A DNA stretch of 64,000 nt from contig JAANDG010000440.1 in NCBI GenBank assembly GCA_036852015.1, positions 1-64,000 of the forward strand, given 5' to 3'. The notes beneath the pieces were generated by a model that saw only the letters and a list, made by a program, of their open reading frames with translations, was not told where the DNA came from and made no database searches. Positions 37,301 through 54,373 of this stretch are shown here, one piece after another. Source of the DNA: Pelodera strongyloides (Eukaryota > Nematoda > Chromadorea > Rhabditida > Rhabditidae). The position numbers were made by a program, and so were the translations under genes. The stretch's first letter is position 1. Each line of letters begins with the position of its first letter.

Positions 37301-38510
37301 GGACACTAATTTCCTCCCAAATAAGAAACTGTTCCATAACCTGTGTCTAATTCTTTCCTTTTAGCTATGTCAACGCAAGACACTTTCTGATTGGCTGAAG
37401 AATCATTGTTACATTGAACACCGTTCTCCAAAGACGATGAGGGGCTGGTTCGCACAGTTGGTTGATGCCACAGCCTACATTCATGATCAGGGACTTATTC
37501 ACAGGGATATTAAGGTAGTAGCATAATGAACGGGTAGTGCTTACAAATGTTTCATTTTTACTAAGACATAGTACATTTTAAACTCGCAGGACAGTTAATA
37601 TTTCTGCCTATTTCAGCCGCAAAACATCTTCTTCACTATCAATAATCAACTAAAAATCGGAGACATGGGGCTTGTTTCCAAGAATGTGATCCTGGATGCA
37701 ATTTCAGGTGAGTAGTCCATATCGTTAGATACTCTCCTTGCAAATGCACGGTTCCCAACTTAATGGAAGTCTATAGGGAACTTCTTTCAATCCAAAGAGG
37801 TTTGCTTGTTTCTCTTCTTATAAACGAAACGTTTCTAATCCCTCTGAATTCAGGCGACGATTCATCAAGCAGTCTAATTACCCACACCGGAGACGTTGGC
37901 ACCAGGACATATATGAGTCCCGAGCAGGTATTGTCGATCATTCATGTTTCAGAGGTTGCTTCTGTTAATGATCAAAAGAGTACCCTCAACTGATGGCGGA
38001 ATTCATATGTTTCGCCCTTTCTGAATTTCTCTTTTCAGCTGGCTCACAAAGATTATACATTCAAAGTTGATGTATTCTCACTGGGAATGATATTCTGTGA
38101 GATGATCGTTCCCTTCTCTACAACAATGGAAAGGATTCATACATTGAGCGATCTGCAGCGAGGAAGAGTGCCCGAAGTGTTGGATACTTTTGTGGAAGAG
38201 GTAATAGTTATTAGGATAGTAACTTATAGGAATAAAGAGAAGAGTGAGCGAGCGAGAGAGAAAGAGAGAGAGGGAGAGAGAGAAGAGAAATGGAGAAGGG
38301 GATGACTAGTTAGTGTATCTAGCAACAATAGTGTGATGAAATGTGTATTTTCAGAGGAAATTCATCTCCTGGTTGTGCAACTTTGACCCAGACAGTCGGC
38401 CGACTTGCCCGGAAATTCTTCAGAGTGGTTATCTGGAGAATGATTCTTATGATAATCTCGTCAGGCAACGCTCCCTTAGCAGACGGTTCTCCATGTCGGA
38501 CCCGTCATAA
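31364..38510 (+). CDS. pek-1: PERK: ER-stress eIF2alpha kinase
   Basis: PERK/EIF2AK3 senses unfolded proteins in the ER lumen and phosphorylates eIF2alpha. Twenty-six exons join in phase to 1,126 aa: 31364-31522, 31663-31740, 31858-31974, 32086-32208, 32362-32442, 32582-32706, 32801-32887, 33031-33178, 33374-33461, 33583-33738, 33971-34093, 34217-34330, 34498-34630, 34873-35062, 35148-35255, 35339-35445, 35521-35758, 35936-36093, 36491-36693, 36882-36991, 37080-37181, 37365-37514, 37617-37707, 37854-37927, 38039-38200, 38355-38510. Order: signal peptide; luminal beta-propeller-like domain ([22 protein letters not shown]); membrane helix about 513-531; kinase with [15 protein letters not shown] Lys680, an acidic insert about 726-905, HRDIKPQN Asp964, SPEQ. 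The metal motif reads DMG (Asp982), not DFG. Exon 8's acceptor is weak; alternative ends are possible. Confidence 0.95.
38233..38300. repeat. GA-rich low-complexity run in PERK intron 25
   Basis: A purine run of GAGA/AGAGAG type between PERK exons 25 and 26. It adds an apparent coding extension after exon 25, but the donor at 38201 and the acceptor at 38354 give the conserved kinase C-lobe. Confidence 0.8.
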
Positions 38511-41500
38511 GCACACTACATATGCATATGTGTATGTTGTACGTATGTCCCACGCTAAAACATTCTCTCTTGAACATTCTGCTCATGAAAGCGTGTTAAA
38601 AGCAGATCTCTGTGCAGGCCCTAGATTCACTGCGTAAATCTGGGGATCAACTATGAAGTAACTGCAATGTTACGATGTTTTGCGTCATAATCGTGTAAAA
38701 TCTAATTAAAATGTAAAACATGCCTGCAGCAATTTTTATTACACTTTGTGACTTGCTAAGTTATGAATTAATGTAGTTTACCTAGAACCAATGCACTGAA
38801 TTCTAGGTTTCAAAGAATACATGCGCGTACAACGTTTGTATCTGCGAGCTCAGTATATGATTATTTATCGTTTCTTACATTTACGTGTTTGTCATTTTAC
38901 GTGTTTGTATAGCTAACTATCGATATCACCTCTTAAAAGCTACACCGGGCGTATCTACACATTTAGCTCAATATGTATGCCCCAGCTTCTATATATACTT
39001 TATCATCCCCAAGTCTTCTGTTAAGCACACATCTTTCTTAATAGCTGTGATGTATTCATTATATACAATTAATCGGACTATTTCACTTCTTGAATTAAAA
39101 AAATTTGCGAACACAACCGTAGTGTTCGAACCTTCAATCGTTGCGGTGACAAACTGTTAATTTGTGACCCACTCATGTATCTACTTGTACATATTTTTAT
39201 TTGTTTTATTTGTAGGAAGTAGTAGTGCAAAAATTAGTACATAATTGGCTCTGTGTTTCGAATGGTGTTATGCGGTTAATAAATCTTTTTACTTTTGAGA
39301 GGACACATATGCCGGAATTTTTTCACTTCCTCTGTACGAAGAAAGGTTTTCGAAGCACATTTATTGGCATACGACCCATTTTACTTCTTAGACACAGTGA
39401 CACATTGAAGGACTGATGCAAGTAGTGCATTTGCAAGCGGTAACAAAATTCGGGTTATTCTATCCGTCCATCTTGATTTTTCTCACTCACACAAAAAGAC
39501 ATTTTTTTCCAATTAGACCATTGAAATAATTTGCGAAGGAGATAAAATAAAAAAATTATTCTTGCATTGTAAGAAAACAAATCTTATTTTCGTTATAGTA
39601 GGTCGCGACCGTTTTGTGGAGGTGTCTTCTATTCCGCGCCCAGGCTAGAGTGCTAGACGACAAAGGCAGACAAACTACGGTAGAAAAATCAGTCGCCATA
39701 GTGAATTGATCAGCTGTTTCTTAATTTTCTTGAAAATCAGAATTAAGAAGGAGAGAGTAAACAGAAAATGTGAACTTTCTAAAAATTCGCCTCAGAATTC
39801 CGTCGGTTAACATCGAATGAAGCGTTTAATTATTTATTATACTTTCACAATTTTCCAAATATAACCGCTAAAACCCTCTTTAATGCACTCATGCGTATGC
39901 AACATATGTCCAGAAGAAATACGGGCCCCAAGGTTGCAACCGACAAAGCCCCACTTACAAGCTCATTAGCTTGCTTTAACTTGACTATGGTTTTCGCTCA
40001 ACCTCTGACGATTATTCACTCAAAGTGAATCAGTTTGTTCCAGTATTGATCTTTGATGAATAATATATTCGCATAAAACGTGTGAGTAAAGATGGCGGCT
40101 GGATGTTCAAAAAGGCCCGTTTCCTTCACAGCTGCCCATTCAATGACCTCTTCGTCGCTCACGTGTCCCCACAGCCCCTTTGTGTCTAGAAGTATTCAAA
40201 GAACAGAACAACGGCAATATTCTTTATCTTGCTATAATAATCTAATAAAGAACAGTCTCCGAGTTTCCTTCTTCTCCTGAGTCCACAAACGCACAATATT
40301 CCGTTATGTTGTGTTAGCAATCTGTGAGTAGAAAAATCTGTGCCTATGAGGTTATAGCTGTTCTGTTGACCTCATTTTTTAAATTAATACTGATATAATC
40401 TTCCGTTAAAGACCTAGTAGACTAATGCAATGGTGTTTCTTCTTTATCTTGCAATTCGAGTGACCAAAGAAAAGTTGTTATCGCATAGTGCAAAACGGTC
40501 GCGCCATTATTCATTTGCATTTTGAATTCTTGCTTCGCAGTGTTCAATACACACAGGCGCTAGTTGTGTTGAAGTCTAAGTATATGTGCTTTATTACTCT
40601 GTGTCCTTAGACAACGAAGACAATTTTTCATCGAATTACTCATTTATGAGTAGTAAGCTATATGTATATGCAACTCATAATCCGGACAACATTATTTGTC
40701 ATCGGGTTATTCACACATGTTTAATGAGCAATTCGTTTACTGCATGCAAATCGTTCCTCACTGATTTTTCCCACGGTATTCAATAATATGAGTTTAGTAG
40801 AGATGCGCTGCCCAACCATCCATTGTCAAAAATAGACAGCGCACCTTGCAAATGCCATTATGCGAAGAAACACTGAGTCATAGCTCTCTTTTCGTTTATT
40901 TCAAAACTGGACCAAAAGTTTGACTTTATCTTCTTATTTTCGTAAAATGTATTTTATAAGTTGTAGGGAATTTTTTTTTCATTAAATATTACGCATCCGA
41001 TAAATGAGGGTTCTTTGATCTTCTTACTCATTCATGAAACAATCGGCATCATTGTCAACGAGCGCAATGTTTCTTCACTATTTGTTTGTCCAATGCCCGT
41101 CACTCACATTGCTTATCAATCTACAAGTTCTTGGCAATAGGGCAATCCTAGATAATAATCTCATCTAAAGAGTCTCACATAATACTTTTCAACTTTTCGC
41201 CCAGTGCGAACTTTCACCCTTTCAACTTTCGTCCACGGCTTTTCTAATAACAATGGTTTATTGTTACTTCCTGCTCACTGTATTCTATTTTTGTTAGAAA
41301 ATTTGCCCACACGTAACTTTTGAACATCTGGTCATAACCAGAACGTTTATTGTAATTCGGCTCATGATTATTTGATCTCTACAAAAAAGGTGAATTAAAC
41401 GCCGGATGTGCACGATTTTTGGTCTGGGTGTTAGGGCAAAAGGGAAATCAAATATCCTTTGTAGCTTTTTTATTAGAAAAAATAGAATTGAGCATTTTAT

Positions 41501-41770
41501 CTGACATTTGATTTGGTTTAAATAAAAATATTGGCTATATAAATGAGTAGACTTCCTGCTCTGTCCAGTGCCTAGCTGTAGCTGTAACTCGTAATGGTGG
41601 TGCAAACGTTTACCAAACTCACAGTAAGTTGCATTGTGAATATGTTGACATGGTTTCTCAGATACACTTTACCTATTACAGATACATCACCTTTGATTGC
41701 TACGATAATACAATTTCGCGTATAATGCGTTACGTTCATATTACTTGCCGTTTATAAACAATCTTTTAAG
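38511..41770. other. Intergenic between PERK and PCYT2
   Basis: AT-rich sequence with short frames only. It should hold the PERK 3' UTR and the PCYT2 promoter. A possible polyadenylation signal AATAAA lies near 39280. No RNA gene or transposon end was recognised. Confidence 0.5.
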
Positions 41771-45873
<4,103 letters not shown>

Positions 45874-48228
45874 TGTCCAATTTATGTACGCCTAAAATCT
45901 AAAAGGAACCTTTACACAAGTGGTCGTAGAAACACTATTTTTGTTAGGATTATCCGGGAGAGCATTATAATATATATCAAAGCCATAAAACAGCCATATT
46001 CCCCGTACTAGCTTATAGTTGGCACAAAGTCTGTATTTCTACATTTCTCCAGATTCTGCACTTGAAACCATGACATATTCGCCATTTATACCCTTAACTC
46101 ATGGCACTTTCTACCACTGTGTGAGCTTTTACTTACTACTAACCACTGCTTTAATGAGTCGTCCACGATTTTATCGTGGCGTAGATTTAAAAAGTAGTTT
46201 ATTACAGTTACCTAATTTCCCATCCTAATTTTTTCTTTACAACTACTATTCTTCTCACTTTGCATTTTTCTTCGACTACAACCATGGGACAAAATATTTA
46301 TTAATAGGAATCAGTTTTGGATAGCTCCTCAGTTTTAGTGAAATCACCTGTTTTCTTTAATTGGTAAAGGTCCAAAATATCGTCATCGCTATTTTGCTCC
46401 GCCCATTGGTGTTAAGCCACCAACTACTCGTAATTGAACACAAGACAGGCATTGAAGTGAAATCATTAAGTCCATTAATGTTGGGACCAATTAGACCTGA
46501 AATCATATATTTGACGTACTCGTCAAGCTTCCACTGAGGCTTGCAAGTTATTGTTTCTTCATAGAACACTTTTTGCATCATCTAATTTTATTCCTCCCCC
46601 CGCATTCTACTCAAACTCGCCCACTCTTGTCAAATTAACATATACTTAACTCACTTGTAGATTCAATTTTTTTTCATTATTTCTACCCAAAATAGAAGTC
46701 TAGCATTTATTTGTGTGTGATTTTGTAGTATATTACATTTTTATGTCTGGTGCGGTATTCGTACTTGAGTGGTATTCTATCTGTTAGTTAAATTAATTAA
46801 AACAGAAGATTACTTTTATAGCCTTAGCGTAACTGTCTGTGTCGCTTGGACGTTTCTGATAGTCTGGCCATACCTAAGAGACGTCTACCGCTATCAGACT
46901 GCATCTTGTTGTGAACCCTATGTTGTGTGCATCTTGTTTGTGCTTCGTGGATGTGAACAGTTCTCGAATGCTTTCTCTTTTCTCAACTAATATGTTGTGA
47001 ATCCGGGCAGTGTACGTGGGACGTATTTGCTAGTCACATTTCATTACCCAAATTTGTCAAAATTCGATAGTTGTTATGGTAGCTTCATTCGGTGCAATTT
47101 CCAGAAATGCTCGTAAACTGTGTCTGAGAAACACAAAAGCGACTACTTACGTATTTACTTGGGTCGTGTATTGTGGCTTTTGAATGCCAAATACGTCTCA
47201 CACATGGTTGTTCTTGTCAACCTGCCCACACACTTGAATAGTCAAAACTAATACATTTTCTTCTAAACGGTTTTACTTGTGCCTTTGAAATGCTTTAAGT
47301 GAGTGTATGCGGCACAGTTCCTTTACGAAATGATGGGAATCCACTGTTTCACGAAGATTGAGATCAGTTATCGATTTTTCAATTTATGGATAACCGAGAA
47401 GGAACTGGGTCTTGCTTACCGTACAAACTAATTACCCTAATGTTTTATTTTGTTGCTTAGCATCTCTTGCCAACTAATCAGTAATTCGTATTCCGGATCT
47501 TCGTGAATTGGAGTTTTAAGGCATATATGCAAATGAGCCGAGTCTGTCATTAGTCCAACCAATTCCTGTTTACGATGATCATATACTAACATTACCGCTT
47601 ATTATATATCTGGACATTCGATTTATCTTATTAGCCTGAGCTCAATGAGAACAGTGCTTTAATGATTACGATTATCTATTCTTATCATAGATTTTGTATT
47701 GCCGATTATATGTTAATAAACATATTTGTAACATGTTCATCTCAGGTTTTCTTCACATAAGTTAGCCACGGTCCCTCAAAACTTTAGCCAGAAACAGCGG
47801 CTATAGCTAACCCCCTAAAGAGGGGCATAAATCAATCAAACCTGTGAGATGACTGTATAGTTGATTAAAAACAATACTTAAAATTTAAAATTCACATGAT
47901 TTTCCCGGTGACTTCCCACGTATTTACAGTCGTAAATAGGACTTTACGCCCCGTAAAACTTGTCAGTGGTTAAATTTTGGCTTTATTTATGATTTATTTC
48001 CATGTTTATGATACCCGTGGGTGTGAGTTTTCGTACCATTGTGACCTGACTGCAAGTTAAAAGAACATGTGCTATAATTTACAGTGCTGATTTTAATTAA
48101 AACTGGCACTACGGATGATCGTATGACAATAATAAATCTTCTGATATGATTCGGAAAATCCTGTGAAATTCAATGTTTTTTCGCCGTGATTTATGAACGT
48201 GGGCAGGTGATTGGGGCAGCTGCAGGTG
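45874..48228. other. Intergenic, no supported gene
   Basis: AT-rich sequence with short frames lacking splice partners. It contains the PCYT2 3' UTR and upstream sequence of the secreted-peptide gene. An AATAAA occurs near 47713. Confidence 0.5.
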
Positions 48229-48238
48229 TATATTTAAG
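48229..48238 (+). promoter_or_regulatory. TATA-like element
   Basis: TATATTTAAG lies 145 bp upstream of the peptide precursor's ATG at 48383, in a GC-richer patch. It is a plausible core promoter, supported by position and sequence only. Confidence 0.3.
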
Positions 48239-48382
48239 AGGCCCTCACCGGGTATTGAATCAGTTGCTTCATATTTTTAGACGAACTATTTCATTGGCTG
48301 CATCACTCTATTTTCTGGTACATGCTTTCGGTTTCAATGGTTGCTTATTAGTCTTGTCTATTTGAGGTACAAACAGTCAAAG

Positions 48383-49425
48383 ATGCAATCTGTCTCTTCC
48401 ATGATCGTCATTGTCACCGCTCTTATGGCCGTCGTAGCCGCCAAGGTATTAATATATCTTAGTAGTATTTCTTGGTAACTGCTTCGATTGACACCCAATG
48501 ATACAGATGCACTACACATGTCTGATGATGTTTTTTTCTTTCCAAGGCTTAGTTCTTGAACATTCAGCGAGGTCTCCTAATTAATTAGCCAAGCAACACG
48601 CAATAAGAAGAAGTTAACGAAGTACAAAAAAGGGATTGCCTTTCCCCATTAGTTCTTGAAATGAAGTCACTTCGAATAGATGACCGGGTTTTCGATTCTT
48701 AATCTTTTGAGTTCTATATAAACGAGCGGAACACCAAATCCCGTCTCGTTTCAGGATGATCGTGCTTCGCAGTGTTCTTCTGTGTGTGGTGGAAGTCGCA
48801 TGACAATCCAGTGTTGTCAATGCATTGGATGCCATCAGGGTAGGGGAGCTATTTCTGACACAAACCAGAAAACAGACTACCTGTTAGTTTGTTAAAACAA
48901 GCTTGACCAGCAAGTATACAAGCCTGTGCTGATGAATTGAGTGCCGAACGTTCTGAGAAAGAAACATAATTGTGAATATGCACTTCTGTCTTTTACAGCA
49001 AGACCATGAGGGGCTGTGCATATCTCCCCCTCTCACTTTGGATTTTTGTTTCGTTTTCGCTTCCGAACAATTTTCCGTTGTTTAGGAATGCGATTTGGCA
49101 AGCGTGGTGCTCCCGACATGGAGGTTACGGACGAGTCCGCTGACTTTTCAGATACACCAGTTTTTGATAGTGGTAGGTTCTATTCTACAAAAAAAAAAGT
49201 TTAGCCAGCAAGCAAACTGAGGCCAAAAACCTAGAGCTGGCCGGACCTGTATTTCAGGCACGAGACCTACACAGATAAGGACAATCCTAGTTTAACCCTT
49301 TAAACCTTTTGCCAATGAAAGTCAACCTGTTTTCAGACGGCGAAACCCTGGTCCTACCCATCGTTGCCAAGAGACCTCTCAACTACATGCCACTCAGCCT
49401 CCGTCGTCGTATCTACTCCTTCTAA
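48383..49425 (+). CDS. Secreted neuropeptide-like precursor, cysteine-rich, MRF-G-KR
   Basis: Four exons join in phase to 107 aa: 48383-48445, 48755-48839, 49086-49172, 49337-49425. Residues 1-20 form a clear signal peptide (IVIVTALMAVVAA). A short segment follows with six cysteines in the pattern C-x3-C-x8-C-C-x-C-x2-C, ending GMRFGKR. The Gly-Lys-Arg is the classic amidation and cleavage signal, so the product should be a disulfide-bonded peptide ending in Met-Arg-Phe-amide. After an acidic spacer come LPIVAKR-PLNYMPLSL-RRR-IYSF, further possible cleavage sites. It is probably processed in neurosecretory cells and released. FLP peptides share the RF-amide end but usually lack cysteines, and trissin-like peptides have six cysteines but no such end, so the family is unassigned. 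Confidence 0.8.
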
Positions 49426-49521
49426 TCAGAAACAAAATCCGACGAATTCATAAACAGTGATTCAAATGCGATTAGATTCCATTTCATTATGCTCTCTAAT
49501 TTATTGTATGCGGATATATTT

Positions 49522-49532
49522 AAATAAATAAT
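49522..49532 (+). terminator. Polyadenylation signal region
   Basis: AATAAATAAT lies about 100 bp after the peptide precursor's stop codon, at a normal distance for a nematode 3' end. Confidence 0.45.
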
Positions 49533-49964
49533 ATTGTTATGTATTGTTGTTTTTTTAAACCGGGACAATAATAAAAGCAATTCAGTATAAGGCTATCACA
49601 ATGTATGGTTAAATAAACACATATCGATTATCCCAAAAAAATGGTCACATCTACGATTTGGAAATGATAAAATATCGATGGATTGACATTCCATCGTTCG
49701 CATTATAATGAACAAAGTAAAGTTTCATAATATCATACCAGATCAGGTCAATATCAGACACTTACCAGTTTGTCAAAATGTCAACAAATGAAGCAACAAT
49801 TTAGCACATTGCGCAACTAATTTCTCCCGCACTCTGCTAACTTCATTTCGCATTATACACTTGTAAAACCAGACACTTAAAATAATTCGCGCGAAAGCGA
49901 TAAAAGTGAGCGGTTTAGCGGTAGTTTATGTGTTTGTAATTTCTTGTTGCGTTACTGCTGTTGG

Positions 49965-49972
49965 TATATAAA
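49965..49972 (+). promoter_or_regulatory. TATA box of C6-domain gene
   Basis: TATATAAA lies 46 bp before the ATG at 50011, leaving a 5' UTR of about 15-20 nt. The spacing is what is expected of a strong, non-trans-spliced promoter for a secreted protein. Confidence 0.6.
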
Positions 49973-50010
49973 GCACCTTGGCTCGCTCACTACTCATTCA
50001 CAAATTCGCC

Positions 50011-51184
50011 ATGTACAACAATCGACATCTTACACTCTTCGTAGTGTTCTGTGCCCTAGTCCATTGCGCATTTTCATGCATTGGTTCTATTCCGACGCCA
50101 AATCCTAAAGTTCCAGGTAAAAAAACTGCATGCCCTTTTTTGTGTGTAAAAACTGGAAAACCATGCATGGTTATTTGGCACTTGGTTCAGAATAGTTAGC
50201 TGATCAGGCGATCGTATAAGAATACCTATTCGATGACTGCATGAAATGAATGAACCTGCCTGAAGTAAAACAAATCAGCTCGAACAACTTGAACACGCAC
50301 AATTGTGCGCTAAATTGCACACCACTGACATAGATAACGTATAAGATCATCATTTTGTCCTTATTATAGCCCGCTGTTGTCCGATCAATGTATTTAATGA
50401 GCCAGCGTCAACGGGAAGGGCACTCTTCAATCCAGAGCTTAGAGTCTGTCCACGACAAGCCACATTTATCTGCAGGTTTGTGGTACTTAGTATCGTACTC
50501 GACTGTATGTATGCCACTTGTCCGTCTTGGCTTCTCTACTTAAGTTAATTGATAGAATCACTAATAAGGTATCTCAAAGTTATCAATTTTTGACATCAGA
50601 TTCTGAAGCTTAACATGAGTGCAGATAAGACATTCTATGCAGATGAATCACTTTAGTGTAAATGCTGACGGCAACACCAACCCTACAACAATTATGATAA
50701 ACGGACAGAACACTGTTGCAACTGGACCCAATGGAATGAATGTTCAGGTAAAAAAACATCAGGTTGAAAACGAATTTTTCGTTTAATAAAAGGCCGTCCT
50801 CCATAGAAGCATGACAAGCCTTTTCCTGTCCTGCTGGGGAGATTTCGTGAAAATGCACAATCCAAACAACCCTCCAACATCACCGAAATACTTTCCTCTT
50901 ATTGACAGATAAGAGTTCCAGACGTTTTTTTAGATAATGCTCACTTGCACTGATCAGAGGTGGAAGTACAATAATATGGTATGTCTCTTGGAAATGATAA
51001 TGTTTGCCAAAATTCTCGAGATTACACTTTATTACATTGGAAAGAAGAATTATCTGTACTGTGAAACTAATATTTAATACAAAACATGTTTTAAGTTGAC
51101 GTGTTAATCGTCTTTACTGCATTTCAGGGAACAACGGTCGAAGTCACTTCAATTACTTGTCTTCAGAGCGCTCAAGGCAAATAA
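50011..51184 (+). CDS. Secreted C6-domain (DUF281-type) protein
   Basis: Five exons join in phase to 134 aa: 50011-50116, 50370-50475, 50657-50747, 50934-50978, 51128-51184. It starts with a signal peptide (LTLFVVFCALVHCAFS) and a short proline-containing linker (SIPTPNPKVP). The mature part has six cysteines (about residues 38, 39, 62, 70, 106, 127) laid out as CCP...VCP...FIC...LTC...ITC, with RWKY after LTC. That is the C6/DUF281 layout seen in many nematode secreted proteins, whose biochemical role is unknown. At this length there is a single C6 domain and no membrane anchor, so a soluble extracellular protein is expected. It follows the peptide precursor in the same orientation, about 0.6 kb away, with its own TATA box. 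Confidence 0.85.
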
Positions 51185-51202
51185 AGCTGAACTGGCCAAT
51201 TT

Positions 51203-51220
51203 AATAAACTTTTGAATAAA
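51203..51220 (+). terminator. Two polyadenylation signals
   Basis: AATAAA occurs at 51203-51208 and 51215-51220, just 19-36 bp after the C6 gene's stop codon, predicting a very short 3' UTR. Confidence 0.7.
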
Positions 51221-54200
51221 TGCACCGTATTGTTTTTTTTTTTCGTCGAACAACATTTGGAACGTTTGGGATGATGGACAGCGCATCAATAAGCCGAACA
51301 ATACTAAAAAACTGACCTATAATTTTATAATTTTTGTTCTTTGTACTCAGTTGCATGCTTAATGACATGCCCTTTTTTGAACTAAAGCTATGTATATGAG
51401 TTACAAGTCATAGTTACTTTTCCAAGCCTAACCCCCCCCCCCCCCCGTTTTCTCCAATGAAGATGAGTCATTATTGTGGCCAATGCAAAAAGGTTCAGCT
51501 TACAGGCTCATTCTCAAAAAGTACGGCGCAGTGCTGCGAGAGAGTTTGGGAAAAGACGGTCTTGAATAGTGAGTGTCCGCTGAGTCTCAGATGGCCAAGC
51601 GGCCAGGGAACAGAGTGGGACACTAGCAGGCATGGAGTGTGCAGACAATGGGTGCCCGGGCGGCGATCGATGCTTTTGCCAGTCGCCATTTCATAGAATA
51701 AGAAGGTGCCCAGTTATGTACCCTGGTTACACCATGGGCACCCATCCACAACCACACACTTTCATTGTTGCATCATCCAAACAACTTTTCATATGAAAAT
51801 GTCAATCAAAGTATATTACTATGACCTCAATCAAAGTATATTACTATGAAACACATACTATGACTTCAATGCCACTAGTTGTCTTTCTGAATATTTTGTG
51901 CGATAATTGGAATGAGCCGCAGCTTGGTATTTTGTTATGTGCCAATTGTATTAGATAATTCACCAAATGTTACTTATTCTCTTTATCGATAATGAGGCTA
52001 TGGAGGATCTTTGATTTCCTGCACTTTAGTCCATTTTCGAAACTGATTTTTTCTGAACTGCTCGAGGGACTTATTCGTCACATGTGCCTTAATACTCCTC
52101 TAACTCAAATGTCAGGGTTGCTTTTTCCTTTAATCGATGCTTCTCTCTCATTGGTGAATGTTACTAGTACAATCATCCATGTATGAGTTTCATAACTATA
52201 CTTGTGAGATGTTGAAATTTCAAGTTCGATTATTTTTCTCTGTTTTTTTTTTCTCTGCGAACGGATGGCGGGCTTCGGGAGCATTGAGGAGCGATGTCCA
52301 AAAAAAGATGCATTCCATGGCTCCTAACGAGCCTCCAGAGAAATGCCAGCTCAAATATTAATTAAGGGCAACAAAGAGTCTGCGACGATTGATTCGCCAC
52401 CGCGAACTCGCTTTGACACTAAATGAAGGACTATTAGTTGATACGTTTTTCTTTTCTTAAAAATACGGACACACAAGGTCCCTCACACAAGGTCCCTTGT
52501 TGGTATGCTGGTGTTCTTACTGCTCTCTTAGAGTTCTTTTCGGGATCTTAGGGTTCGTTTCGGTCATTTAAAGACTTGTTCACATTGCTGGCCTCATCTA
52601 TATCGACCAATAAAGATTGCAGTATATATTATAATAAGTTATCCCAGATAAGTTTGTATTACTAGAAACTCACCAGAGCTCCATTCGTTCTTTAATGAAA
52701 CTTGAGCCTCACACTTCAGCTATAACTAATTACCGTCTTGTATCTTAAACCGTTCAAAAGAGCACAGCGCCATGCAGAATTTTATCATTTGAACAACATA
52801 CCGCATTACACAGGAAAACGACTGTAAATAGGAAGTGCCGCGCAAAATATTAATAATTATTCCCGTACTTTATAAGTTTAATCGGATGCTCGTGCCAACA
52901 GCTCTTTTAATTAAATTCTTGGCTTCACTGAAAAGTCAGGCTGTTTTTTGTGGAGACTGACAATAATTATTGAAAGAAAGATGTAAACGGGTTCTTTTTG
53001 AAATGAAGCTTAAAAAGCTTCTGGCCACGGTTGGTCGTCACTTTGCGTATTATCTGCAGCACTAAAGACTCTTAATGAACTGGTTTTCTATATATGCTCA
53101 TCTTTCAGCATTGAAAATTTACATTAGCTTTCATTGAGCTCCCGATAGAAGAGTTTTTATCGCTCGCTCGAGGAATTCGATGCTGAATTTCAAAGCGGAG
53201 ACATCTCTTTCTTTTTTTCGAAAGAAATTATTAGAAATAGAAAGAACCAAATTAAGTCAACGAATGATACACATATAAATGCTGCGTAAATTCGCACCTT
53301 CTGCATAACATTGACGTTGTGGCAATTTATTGTCGAAAGAAAGCAGGAAAATTATTAAAACTAATAACGAAACAAAGTTCCTCTTCAGCTTTATATGGAA
53401 GCGGTACTATTTTTGCCCAAAAATGTCGGAATCTCGTCTTCTAGCTATGCTATGATCCTTGTTTGAACTAAAAAATCTTGCTATCGGTGCAGAAAATATT
53501 TGAAGTGAATTTCTCTTTGAAAATTGTAATTATCACGCTTCATTGAAATCTCTTTCTTGAAATTCCGTTAATTTTCAAATCCGAGATCGTTTTGTTTTGT
53601 CTTTTTCCTTTATTAAACAATTTTACGTACATCGCAATGAAAAATATAAATCCATTTGTGCGTGATTCAGATTCTTGAAATACAGTTCAATGAGGGGCAT
53701 ATTAGCTTCCTCGTTGCATAAAGATTGCAGAAACATCATTATTATGCAACATTACGTGCAACTTTCTGGTCGCCTTGCGTCAGAATCATCATCGTATTGG
53801 ATCACCGCATGTATTTGCCTCGTGAATTATTTTGTGGATTTGCCAATAAATATCGAACTATTAAAATAAACCATGGTCCGGGACATAAGACACAACATAA
53901 AAGTGTGTGGTATTCGATTGTTTCTCTGATTTAGTATTGGACAGAAACGGTGGAAATACTAAGTCAAACCGTTTACAATCGCTTACGAATATCTTGGTTA
54001 TCGTAGGTTGGATTCTTGAAACCAATAGTCCTTTACCAAGCGGAAGGCTCCTTTGTGTCTAACAACATTTCTTTAATGTACAGTGTTGCGAACGCAACAC
54101 AATCTACAAGATTCGCACGTCCAAGTATCTATCATCGGGATGTTTATTGCATTATTCCAGTGCAAGCGTACTCCGATAGACATCCCAGCACGTGTGCCAT

Positions 54201-54373
54201 TCCAGAGTACTTTTTGATATTCAGCTAAAGTGCGTGTCAAAAACTGTTCTATGAATGAGACGCAGACACGGTTTGCCGGCAAGACGATGTGAGTCACCGA
54301 ACGGTTCAGAGCCGCCCATTTATGCACAGTGCCACTGTCTCAATTCATTGTCCTTCCTAACAACGACATCGAC
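51221..54373. other. Intergenic, no supported gene
   Basis: AT-rich sequence with a poly-C run at about 51431-51446 and two short direct repeats of TCAAAGTATATTACTATGA near 51805-51850. Short frames, including one at 51457-51696, have no domain or splice support. The transporter's promoter and 5' UTR should lie near the right end. Confidence 0.5.

Noticed and set aside
51457..51696. 79-codon frame after a poly-C run
   Set aside because: No domain and no splice partner, and an overlapping frame on the other strand is equally long.
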